Below, one piece after another: positions 41,739-53,100 of a stretch of 64,000 nucleotides of DNA. Source of the stretch: Eretmocerus hayati. Lineage: Eukaryota; Arthropoda; Insecta; Hymenoptera; Aphelinidae. The notes under the pieces are model-generated. The model worked only from the letters and a program-made list of their open reading frames with translations. It had not been told where the DNA came from and made no database searches. The stretch lies in assembly GCA_029851415.1 (NCBI GenBank), contig CM056744.1, positions 61,031,172 through 61,095,171 of the forward strand, written 5' to 3'. The translations under genes and the position numbers were made by a program. Each line of letters starts with the position of its first letter. Position 1 is the first letter of the stretch.

Positions 41739-44410
41739 TTTGGCGTACGAATGTTCGTGACCGTGTAAAGGGCTATACTGTGGGCTGCTGAGAGAGCGCG
41801 TATCACCAATTGTCTTCCATTTTTCTGTTGACATGTTGTTTGATCTTACTCGTCGCCTATGTGTGTCTGTGCAGGCAGCGAGGGGAGAACTGTGGCTCCG
41901 GGAGAGAGCACGTATGCTTATGCGTCTTTTTTACTGGAACTGATTAGAATAAAGGCAAGTTCAGGAATTTTCTCAGAGTGGAAAATTTCGCAAATTTTTG
42001 GGAACATTTTCCGAAAAAAAAACAATTTTTTATATTTTCGTTTTTTTAAAATCCCGTAAAAATTTCGAATTTCTATTTCTTTTATTTTCGTTTTCGAAGC
42101 CCTAACTATTCGAGGAAAAACGAGTAATTGAATTAATGATCGAATTACTCACCCTTCAGCCATTCTATGAATGTTGTGTGTCGACGATGATATTCTGCAA
42201 GCTCACCTCATTTTTCGTTGACTCTTCTTATGATTGCCCAACCGCATAGAGTACGTGTGTTCGCGACGGGCTCCAGAGGATGACTGCGGGCCGTTGAGAG
42301 AGCGCGCATCATTTAGTTCCCCTCTCCCCTTCTGGTGTCATGACATGATCGGCGCGCGTCTGTGTCTGTGAAGGCGGAGAGGGGGAGAATGCGGCTTTAG
42401 TAGAGAGCGCGAATGTCTGGGCGTTTCTCTAACTGAAACTGATAAGAATCGAGGCAAGTTCAGAATGTGCCTCAGAGTGGGGAATTTTGGAAATTTTTGG
42501 GAAAATTTTTTGAAAAAAAACACTTTTTTATATTTTTGTTTTCTCAAAGTCCCGAAAAATTTTCGAATATTCATTTTTTACATATTTGTTTTGTCAAAGC
42601 CTCGGAAAAAATTTTCAAATTTCATGTATCATATATTCAAATAATTTGAACTATTGCATTTTTTGACGATAACGTTTTCTGAATTTTAACAATTTTGGAA
42701 GAAGTGAAGTTCAAAATTGAGGTTAAAATTACTCACCTTCATGATGTCCTCTATGTATGTTGATCTCTTCGATGTCATATTGTAAGCTGACTCTGTTCCG
42801 CGTCGACTTTTGTCATACCTGCTCAACCCCATAGAATACGCGTGTTTGCGCTGGGCACAAGAAGAAGACTGCGAACTGTTGAGAGAGCGCGCGATACTAA
42901 GTATCCCCTCTCCCCTTCTGGTGTCGTGATCAGGGCAGTCAAGCGTGGTAGAGTCCTTCCCCTCAAGCCCCTCCAGTCATGTGTAGAGCGCGCCGCGGCG
43001 TCGCAGGGGAGGGGCTCCTTCGCCGCGAGCCACGACGCTCTCTGCACTTGACTGGAGGGGCTTGAGGGGAGGGACTCTACTACGCTTGACACCCCTGGAG
43101 AGCGTTGGCTGGCGGCGAAGGAGCCCCTCCCCTGCGACGCCGCGGCGCGCTCTACACATGACTGGAGGGGCTTGAGGGGAAGGACTCTACCACGCTTGAC
43201 TGCCCCGGTCGTGATGCTTCTCGACGCGTGTCTGTGTCTGTGAAGGCGGGGAGGGGGAGGATGCGGCTTCAGTAGAGAGCGCCAACGCCTGAGCGTTTCT
43301 CTAACTGAAACTGATGAGAATTAAAGCAAGTTCAGCATGTGCCTCAGAGTGGGAAATTTCGAAAATTTTTGGAAATATTTTTTGAAAAAAAAACAATTTT
43401 TTATATTTTCGTTTTTTCAAAGTCCCGAAAAATTTTCGAATTTTCATTTTTCATATATCTGTTTTGTCGAAGCCCCGGAAAAAATTTTCATTCAATTTCC
43501 AAAAAATTTTTGAATTTTCATTCTCCACATTTTCTTTTTATTGAGGGTCCGGAAAAAATTCCGAATTTCTATCCAATATATTTTCGTTCTATATTGATTT
43601 CAGAAATAACGATTAATCAAATTATTCATGGAATTACTTATCCGTACGATGTTTCTCCTAGATGTCGATGTCAACGATAATATTCTGCAAGCTCACCTCA
43701 TTATGTGTCAACTGTTTTTATACTCGCTCAACTTCTATGAGCACGTGTGTTCGCGACGGGCTTGAGAAGATGACTGCGGGCTGTTGAGAGAGCGCGCATC
43801 ACTAAGAATCCCCTTTCCTTTTCTGGTGTCACGTTGTTTGATGCTTCTCGCGCGCGTATGTGTTTTTGAAGGCAGCGAGGAGACGACTGTGGCTCTGGTA
43901 GAGAGCGCGTATGTTTGAGCGTTCCTCTAAGTGAGACTAAGAAGAATGAAGGCAAGTTCAGGATGTGCTTCACGGTGGGAAATTTCGATAATTTCCGGAA
44001 AAATATTTTGAAAAATAAAATAATTTTTTATATTTTTGTTTTTTCAAAATCCCGAGAAATTTTTCAATTTTCATTTTTATATATTTGTTTTGTCGAAGCC
44101 CGGAAAAATTTTATCTCTTACATTTCCTTTTTTTCTGAAGGCTCGGAGAAAATTCTGTTTCTCTATTCATTATGTTCCTATTCTATTCGAATCACTCGAA
44201 CACCTTCGACTTTCCTGTTTCCACAATTCTATCGATTTCAGAAAAACGAGTAATCAAATTATTGATGGAATTATTTGCGCTTACGTTGTTTTCTTCGGAT
44301 GTGAATGTTCACGATGATATTGTGCAGCTCACCTCTTTCTGCGTCGACTGTTCTTACACTCGCTAAACTTCAAAGAGTACGTGTATCCGCGATGGGCTCA
44401 AGCAGGTGAC
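41739..44410. repeat. Tandem array of about 0.5-0.63-kb units, four plus a partial
   Basis: Each unit has GAGAGAGCGCG (about 41790, 42295, 42881, 43785), then CTGTGTCTGTGAAGGC-like text, GGCAAGTTCAG, an A/T run (GAAAAAAAACAATTTTTTATA), and one or more copies of CGAATTTTCATTTTTCATAT-like text. Unit 3 is longer because of the MITE at 42931-43207. A final partial unit fades near 44410. Frames in it are unit shadows. Confidence 0.7.
42931..43207. mobile_element. hAT-type MITE with 8-bp target duplication
   Basis: GTCGTGAT is duplicated at 42923-42930 and 43208-43215. The ends are CAGGGCAGTCAAGCG and CGCTTGACTGCCCCG. The 277 bp are almost wholly palindromic and GC-rich, with about 95-bp arms (GTAGAGTCCTTCCCCTCAAG) around a core that is itself half of the related element at 48682. 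An 8-bp duplication and CAGGG tips are the hAT signature. Confidence 0.85.
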
Positions 44411-44629
44411 ATTGGTGATATTGATCTTAGTACGAAGTAAGGCCCAGAATGAAAATTTTGAGTGTCACTTGTATATTTATCCCTGTAACCAACTGAGTAA
44501 TTAATTCACGTCAAATCGATGTACATCTCTTTGGCCTACTAGAAATCACTTTATTTGAGCATAACGATATTTTACAACATCATATTTCTGAATGTCCGAT
44601 AGAAAACTTCCGTATTTTTATAATTAAAC

Positions 44630-44927
44630 ACTAGCGTTATGTTTCGCGTTGCTCGGCCTGTAAAAGTCCCCGAGAAGCGTATCAGTTCACCAAAATGCTC
44701 TTTTAAATCAAATGAAAATATGTTCTGTACCATTTTCACATATCGAGTTATATAATGATAACTATCATGGTCTTCATGAGTTCAGACCCATGTGAGAAAC
44801 CGCCGCTTAACTAAATATATAAAATTTTTGAAAAACGTACTCTCATTTGATTTGGAAGAGCATTTTGGAAAACTAATACGCCTATCGGAAACATTTACAA
44901 GCCGAGCAACGCGAGGATTTCGCTAGT
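44630..44927. mobile_element. Palindromic MITE, ACTAGCG ends
   Basis: The left half begins ACTAGCGTTATGTTTCGCG and the right half ends CGAAATCC..CGCTAGT reversed. Inverted arms of about 88 bp share CGCGTTGCTCGGC, GCGTAT and CAAAATGCTCTT. About 298 bp, non-coding. The target duplication is not clear. Confidence 0.65.
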
Positions 44928-44939
44928 AGTATATTACGC

Positions 44940-46260
44940 AACGATGTCCAAAAGGTGGATTTACGCACGAGTGAAAATCTTTAAACACGATTGTAAGTCT
45001 TTACGCTCTGGTGAGATTCTTTACGCACGAGCCGCGTAGCGGCAAATGCGTTGAGTATCTCAACTGTGCGTAAAGATTCACATCTCGTGTGTAAGGTTTT
45101 GCCGAGTGCGGAAACCTTTCGACAGAAATGCGTACGATATTTTTCGAAATTTTGTGCGGAAAGTTAGTATTCTGTCGGTCACCTCATACGCCGGTAATCA
45201 AATTGTGATCGGGGCAGGTAGCAGAAGAGGGCGCACATCGGGGTTCAGGGACGGGAGCCCCTGGTGGGGGTCCAGGGGGCGAAGCCCCCGTCGGGAGGCA
45301 ACCCGACTGAAAAACAAATTCTGAAAATGTATCAGAAAAAGATCTTCTGTTTTATATATCAAATATTACCGCATAGTTTGAAAATATCGATCTCAATTCT
45401 CAAAAGTACTAATAGTGGACAAGATCCGAAATATGTAAGTTCATAAGATATTATCAATTCTGAATTTCGAGGAAAATTATTATAGAGTTTTATTAAAATC
45501 GTCAAGGACGGGCAAAAAAAATCAAAGGATTGATGGAATAATATGCTATTTCGATGGTTCAATAGAAAGAATTTGGACAATTACAATGATAATAATAATG
45601 TTCTGAATACACGTGATAGAAAGCGATTTCGAAAGGAGAAAACCTATGGATTCTTTCTTATAAAAGAATATGAATACATCATCGACACTCTTCGTTGAGG
45701 CGAAGTATCCGAAGAGTGAATTCATATTTCCTTTGGACGTACGGTCCAAGGTAGATTTTAAACCACCGAAACTACGGTGGAAGCACTCCAAAAAGGTCTC
45801 AGTCGTATATATTGTATTGAACTAAATTTAATTCATAATCCACCGAAGTGAACTATTTCTATGTTTAACACGATGGCCGACCAGAATATTCCAATCGTAT
45901 GGACTTATCGAGGGAGCAAGATTGAGTATAACAATTTAGAGAGCTCGTAAGTATTCATTCTATCGAGTGAAAGAAGTCATTACAACTGCTTTGGGCAGCG
46001 TCGAATTGACGATTGGAGCACTCCGATAATACAGAATGAAGACAGAGATCATTTTGCTAAACAACGCAGAAACTTCAAGAGATGTTGTAGAATATCAGGC
46101 CAGAAAGAAAATACAGCAGTGCGTAAAGATACGTACAGTTGTGTGAAGACATACCTTACGCACTGTTGGTGACTTTACGCACAGGTCTTTACGCATTCCG
46201 TGCGCAAAAATTTCTTCACGCACGGGAAAATGTTCCTTACGCACTAACTTTACGCACATG
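44940..46260. mobile_element. Putative non-autonomous transposon with TTTACGCAC subterminal repeats
   Basis: About five TTTACGCAC-type motifs (both orientations, some with one change) lie in 44958-45095 and about eight in 46118-46258, with none in the kilobase between. The interior has a GC-rich hairpin GGGGGCGAAGCCCCC near 45276-45290 and small stem-loops at 45680-45790, and no gene. Clustered short motifs near both ends are how hAT, CACTA and P-type elements present transposase-binding sites. Exact termini were not found. Confidence 0.45.
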
Positions 46261-48361
46261 ATTTCGAAAAAGTACTTTGCGCCCTGGTTACTTAATGTAC
46301 TATATCTTTCAGAATATTCCATCAGATTTTGCCTTGAATGTGATCTATAGGGGCAAAACATGAAACTAAACGATTCTTCCAATAAAACTTGAGAAATCGG
46401 GGTTGCCTCCAATACAAGACAGAATCTGATCAAATATCCTAAAAGATTAGATCATTTCACTTCAAAATCATGTGACATGATATTTTTTTGATTTATTTTT
46501 GCGCTAAAGTAGAGCAAGGCGAGACGAAACAGGCGCCACGCGCGGTATCTCCATGAACAGTCCATGTAATATAAAATTACCATTCCAAGCCCGTTACATG
46601 GGCAGAAAAGGTCGTAGAGGGAACTCCAGAAAAAGGAAATTGTAGGTTATGCAGAGATCTACAAGATCCCGTAAGAATTTTTGTAATCGGATCACTCCCG
46701 CTAAAGTTGTAGGTGAATGATTGAACGAGAAATTTTTCAGCTTTCCATCGTTGGCTACAGGCACTCAAAATGGACGCAAGGAAAGTTTTAAACAGATGAA
46801 TTCATAGATTTTTTTGTGATCTTTGAGATGCCTTTTTCAAATTCCCGTGCGACCAAGTGTTATAAAAAATATAACTGTTTCAGTGACACCCTACTTGATC
46901 TATTATTTGTGAGAGGGACTGAATATGTTTGAGTTTTGATACTGAATATAGATCAGATCAGGAGTAAAAAACCCATCTTGTAGGACTAGAAGTCAACTTT
47001 TGTCTTTCGTCTATTTTTCGGTCTCTTCCAAGCAAATTTCCGCGGATCTACTGATATACTATATAGACTCTGAATGAATCGCGAGTGAGCTGGAGGCCTC
47101 ACTTATTGTACTCCTTGCCTGATCACTTTAGAGGTCAAATATTAAATCGTGATCATACATTGAGCTGTATCGGGTAAAATATGTTGTGATATGATGTTTG
47201 GTGCACGATGATTGAAAAATTGTTATGAATAATTAAGATTCAAATTTTGTTGGGGATATAGACTGGGAAAATCGCTCCCCCGTCGTCTATTTGGCCAGTG
47301 ATAATTCCACTTAGCTTTTCGGTATCGCCATCCAGTAAATTGGAAGAAACTTAAAACTAGACGGCTCGGCGCGATTGTTTTGCATCTCTGCTATCGCCGA
47401 AAGTGATATCTGAGAGCACGAAAACTATGTATCATCGCACGCGTATTCAAATCTAGTTCCTCGAGATGGTAAGGTTCGCCTGATTATAGGGATCTGACAT
47501 GCTTGCCGGGTTGCTTGCGCACGGGCGTTTTTTTCCAAGATGGCCGACGAAGAGAGCAGTTTTAACATTGGATGCATAGGGCCGTGATGGTAATATTGAA
47601 TTTCTAGCTCTCCCGGGTTGACTAATATCTATCAAGCCCAAGAGTAGGAGGATCAGGTCGTTACATAAGTGTTCTGTGCGAGACTGTGGGAGATGAGACT
47701 TCAATGGAGCCAAACCCTTATGCTACCAATGCTAAATCTGCTCTGTTACGCAGCCATTTTATGCAGGCAACCCGACATCGATATCACATCCCTATAGCTA
47801 AGTTTTGCTTATACCAAGCATAGCCTGTCATCGTAAACGAAGTCTCACAAGAGCTCATTTGATCGAGGAATTCCAGATATTTCGAAATCTGTTATCTGTT
47901 TACATCGTTACCTTGAAACAAATTCAAGATTTATCCAATAAACTGTTTCACATATGAGTAGCTCAGCGTTAAACGAACCTACGAACCAAAAAAGGGTAGT
48001 TTGTCAAAATTTTTCCTAAAATTTTTCATTCAATTGTATAAGAGTAATTCCATGAGGAAACCATATATGGTCAAACTTAGGGTCTCAGATTTCTTTTGGA
48101 GTGAACTTTTTCGATTTCATGGGTTAAAATAAGATCATCCGTCACGATCACAGAAACTCGGAAATTTTCGTTTGGACCCTGGTACACAATTCAGAATCAT
48201 GTATTCAACTTTTCTTCACAAAATTTTCGTATCTTTTTCACGGTTCAGCTCATGGGGCAGGTGAGCAAACCACCGATCGAAAAGCACTCGGAAATTCTTG
48301 TTCTCATATCATCTCTATTATAAACAATCTTTTACCGAAGGTGTGTATATAATGTTAGCGG
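46261..48361. other. No gene seen
   Basis: 2.1 kb of mixed AT-rich sequence. The frames are at most 112 codons, without domains or repeats that I can support. Confidence 0.4.
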
Positions 48362-49293
48362 GGGGTAGCAAAAAAATTGTGAATTTTATTCGTGCATTTG
48401 AGATTTTTTGTAAACCCTCGTGGTTCTTGTAACTCTTCCGCAAAGTATGGCATTTTAGTGTAACGCTAGACGTGTAATGATTAGTCATCTTCTGCTGTAC
48501 AGTTTTGCGTACGCGAGGCTGGACCTCACGCGTGCGAGAATCACCTGTCCGGCAGGGGCCGGATTACGAGCAAGCGAGCGAGCACCTAGAGCGACGCGAG
48601 CGCGCGACACGAGCCCAAGTGCGAGAAACGAGCGACCGAACGACGAAGCGCGTGACCCCACTCCACCTCCCCGGTGTAAAACAGGGGTGTCAAGCGTAGT
48701 AGAGTCCCTCCCCTCAAGCCCCTCCAGTCAAGTGCAGAGAGCGCCGCGGCGTCGCAGGGGAGGGGCTCCTTCGCCGCGAGCGGTGACGCTCTCTGCACTT
48801 GACTGGAGGGGCTTGAGGGGAGGGACTCTACTACGCTTGACACCCCTGGCACCGTGGCGTCGCAGGGGAGGGGCTCCTTCGCCGCGAGCCACGACGCTCT
48901 CTGCACTTGACTGGAGGGGCTTGAGGGGAGGGACTCTACTACGCTTGACACCCCTGGTGTAAAAGGTATAGGGGCCGGTATGGTGGGAGTACTCGTGGTT
49001 CGCGCGCTCCATCGTTCGGTCGCTCATTTCTCTCGCTTGGGCTCGTGTCGCGCGCTCGCGTCGCTCGAGGCGCTCGCTCGCTTGCTCGTAATCCGGCCCC
49101 TGCCGGTCAGAGATTCTCGCACGCGTGAGGTCCAGCCTCGCGTAAGCGAAACTGTACAGCAGAAGATGACTCATCATTACACGTCTGGCGTTACTCTAAA
49201 ATGCCATACTTTGCGGAAGAGTGACAAGAACAACGAGGGTTTACGAAAAATTTCAAATGCACGAATAAAATTCACAATTTTTTTGCTACAGCC
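48362..49293. mobile_element. Foldback-type palindromic element, about 290-bp arms
   Basis: Arms about 48362-48655 and 49000-49293 are inverted copies: GGTAGCAAAAAAATTGTG at the outside, then AAAATGCCATACTTTGCGGA, then a GC-rich part (CGAGGCTGGACCTCACGCG). Non-coding; the apparent long frames are palindrome shadows. The spacer contains the hAT-type MITE. Confidence 0.7.
48682..48956. mobile_element. hAT-type MITE nested in the foldback element
   Basis: GTGTAAAA is duplicated at 48674-48681 and 48957-48964. The ends are CAGGGGTGTCAAGCG and CGCTTGACACCCCTG. The 275 bp include an internal second copy of the right half (GACACCCCTGGCACC near 48838). Same family as 42931-43207, with different tips (GGTGTC against GCAGTC). 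Confidence 0.87.
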
Positions 49294-50175
49294 CGGTAAT
49301 CGTATGTACACAGCTTCTGTAACAGATTGTATTAACGATCCCGTGGGAGTAATTTTTTTCAAAAAGCTATTTTTTGGTTCATTGAAAAAAACATTCTTTC
49401 GTGTGAAAACTTGTGTTCGTCACTAATGAAATTTTTCAATCTGCATATCTTCTTATTGAGTTGTAGTCTGAGCGCTTTTTTGATTCCAAAGACAGGAAAC
49501 CTCAATTTATTGCCCATAAGCACGAGATTTTGAGATTCCAAAACCAATCATTCTGAAAAGCTGTGAGAATGATATTTTTAAGTGACCGCCCGTTGAGTTC
49601 GATTGCATCAACTAGAACCGGAGTTGCAATCTCTATGGTTGCAGCGACCAAATCATGAAAAACGGTCTGAGTGGAAATATGAAGGCTTCCAGGTAATGAA
49701 TGCGCGCCCAGAATTTTTCGGTAAAATTTACGGGCACGGTTAGGGTAATCGTGGAGCGTCCGACATTTCAGCCTAGTTATTGCGGATAAGTGTCGAGAAA
49801 AATTAAATTATGTCTGGTAAATTTCATCTCACTTCAGAAGTTGTAACGAATTTCGTGGAGGAGTGCGGTGAACTTGGGAAAATTTTGCGGGCACTTATAG
49901 GGTCATTCTTACCGTACCAGTATGAAGAAGAGCTGAGTGCGACTGCGGGCGCCGCGAGCTCGCCAGCTCGGCATCTCATCTAACCTCCCAAAAACTTCGG
50001 TATAGAAGTACACTATCTGACTCGTTCTGATGAGGATGCCTGAATTCTGAACCAAGGCCGAAGCATACGAACTGATAAAACTGTTTAAGATTTGAGTCAT
50101 ATTCATTCTTACTCCTGGTGATATCAATATTCATCAGAGCAATATCGCTGTAAGTGGCATGGGAGAGAGCATCTT
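49294..50175. other. No gene seen before the satellite
   Basis: About 0.9 kb of unassigned sequence with frames below 75 codons. Confidence 0.4.
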
Positions 50176-53100
50176 CCTGGCAAAAAATTCAGGCACCATC
50201 TCTCGTCACAAGAAAGCGATCTTAAAAAAATTCCCGAATTTCAACCCCCGATTTGGGGCTGTCAGCATTCACCGGGGGGGGGGGGGGCTGCAAAAAATTC
50301 AGGCACCTTCTTTCGTCACAAGGAAGCGATCCCGATCGAGAAATTTTGGAACAGAGCCTCCTGGCCTGTTCTAAAAAAATTCCCGAATTTCAACCCCCGA
50401 TTTGGGGGTGTCGGCATTCACCGGGGGGGGAGGGGCTGCAAAGTGTTCAGGCACCCTCTCTCGTCACAAGAAAGCGATCCCAATCGAGAAATTTTGGAAC
50501 AGAGCCTCCTGGCCTGTTCTGAAAGAATTTCCGAAATTCAACCCCCGATTTGGGGGTGTCGGCATTCACCAGGGGGGCTGGAAAAAATTCAGGCACCCTC
50601 TCTCGTCACGAGAGAGCGATCTCGATGAAGAAATTTTGGAACAGAGCCTCCTGGCCTGTTCTAAAAAATTCCCGAATTTCAACCCCCGATTTGGGGGTGT
50701 CGGCATTCACCGGGGGGGCTGCAAAAAATTCAGGCACCCTCTCTCGTCACGAGAAAGCGATCTCGATCAAGAAATTTTGGAACAGAGCCTCCTGGCCTGT
50801 TCTAAAAAATTCCCGAAATTCAACCCCCGATTAGGGGGTGTCGGCATTCACCGGGGGGGGGGGGCTGCAAAAAATTCAGTTACCTTCTTTCGTCACAAGG
50901 AAGCGACCCCAATCGAGAAATTTTGGAACAGAGCCTCCTGGCCCGTTCTAAAAAAAATTCCCGAACTTTCACCCCCGATTTGGGGGTGTCGGAATTCACC
51001 GGGGGGGGGGGGGGCTGCAAAAAATTCAGGCACCCTTTCTCGTCACAAGAAAGCGATCCCAATCGAGAAATTTTGGAGCAGAGCCTCCTGGCCTGTTCTA
51101 AAAAAATTCCCGAATTTCAACCCCGATTTGGGGGTGTCGCATTCACCGGGGGGGGGGGGGGGCTGCAAAAAATTCGGGCACCCTCTCTCGTCACAAGAAA
51201 GCGATCTCAATCGAGAAATTTTGGAACAGAGCCTCCTGGCGTGTTGTTAAAAAAATTCCCGAATTTCAACCCCCGGTTTAGGGGTGTCGGCATTCACCGG
51301 GGGGGGGGGGGGCTGCAAAAAATTCAGGCACCTTCTTTCGTCACAAGAAAGCGATTCCAATCGAGGAATTTTGGAACAGAGCCTCCTGGCCCGTTCTAAA
51401 AAAATTCCCGAACTTTCAACCCCCGATTTGGGGGTGTCGGCATTCACCGGGGGGGGGGGCTGCAAAAAATTCAGGCACCCTTTCTCGTCACAAGAAAGCG
51501 ATCCTAATCGAGAAGTTTTGAAACAGAGCCTCCTGGCCCGTTCTAAAAAAATTCCCGAACTTTCAACCCCCGATTTGGGGGTGTCGGCATTGACCGGGGG
51601 GGGGGGGCTGCAAAATGTTCAGGCACCCTCTCTCGTCACAAGAAAGCGATCCCAATCGAGAAGTTTTGGAACAGAGCCTCCTGGCCTGTTCTGAAAGAAT
51701 TCCCGAAATTCAACCCCCGATTTGGGATTGTCGGCATTCACCAGGGGGGGGGGGTTGCAAAAAATTCGGGCACCCTCTCTCGTCACAAGAAAGCGATCTC
51801 AATCGAGAAATTTTGGAACAGAGCCTCCTGGGGTGTTCTTAAAAAAATTCCCGAATTTCAACCCCCGATTTGGGGGTGTCGGCATTCACCGGGGGGGGGG
51901 GGGGGGTTGCAAAAAATTCGGGCACCCTCTCTCGTCACAAGAAAGCGATCTCAATCGAGAAAGTTTGGAACAGAGCCTCGTGGGGTGTTCTTAAAAAAAT
52001 TCCCGAACTTTCACCCCCGATTTGGGGGTGTCGGAATTCGACGGGGGGGGGGGGGCTGCAAAAAATTCAGGCACCCTCTCTCGTCACAAGAAAGCGATCC
52101 CAATCGAGAAATTTTGGAGCAGAGCCTCCTGGCCCGTTCTAAAAAAAATTCCCGAACTTTCGGACCCCGATTTGTGGGTGTCGGCATTCACCGGAGGGGG
52201 GGGCTGCAAAAAATTCGGGCACCCTCTCTCGTCACAAGAGAGCGATCCCAATCGAGAAATTTTGGAACAGAGCCTCCTGGCCTGTTCTGAAAGAATTCCC
52301 GAAATTCAACCCCCGATTTGGGATTGTCGGCATTCACCAGGGGGGGGGGGGCTGCAAAAAATTCAGTTACCTTCTTTCGTCACAAGAAAGCGACCCCAAT
52401 CGAGAAATTTTGGAACAGAGCCTCCTGGCCCGTTCTAAAAAAAATTCCCGAACTTTCGGCCCCCGATTTGTGGGTGTCGGCATTCACCGGAGGGGGGGGC
52501 TGCAAAAAATTCGGGCACCCTCTCTCGTCACAAAAAAGCGATCTCAATCGAGAAATTTTGGAACAGAGCCTCCTGGCGTGTTGTTAAAAAAATTCCCGAA
52601 TTTCAACCCCCGGTTTGGGGGTGTCGGCATTCACCGGCGGGGGGGGGGGGCTGCAAAAAATTCAGGCACCTTCTTTCGTCACAAGAAAGCGATTCCAATC
52701 GAGGAATTTTGGAACAGAGCCTCCTGGCCCGTTCTAAAAGAATTCCCGAACTTTCAACCCCCGATTTGGGGGTGTCGGCATTCACCGGGGGGGGGGGCTG
52801 CAAAAAATTCAGGCACCCTTTCTCGTCACAAGAAAGCGATCCTAATCGAGAAGTTTTGAAACAGAGCCTCCTGGCCCGTTCTAAAAAAAATTCCCGAACT
52901 TTCAACCCCCGATTTGGGGGTGTCGGCATTGACCGGGGGGGGGGGGGCTGCAAAATGTTCAGGCACCCTCTCTCGTCACAAGAAAGCGATCCCAATCGAG
53001 AAGTTTTGGAACAGAGCCTCCTGGCCTGTTCTGAAAGAATTCCCGAAATTCAACCCCCGATTTGGGATTGTCGGCATTCACCAGGGGGGGGGGGGGGTTG

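Noticed and set aside
44952..46258. TTTACGCAC motifs as a telomeric or replication-origin array
   Set aside because: They are irregularly spaced, in both orientations and confined to two clusters, which fits transposon ends better.
48477..49177. Frames of 161, 121 and 149 codons on both strands
   Set aside because: They are shadows of the foldback palindrome and its nested MITE.
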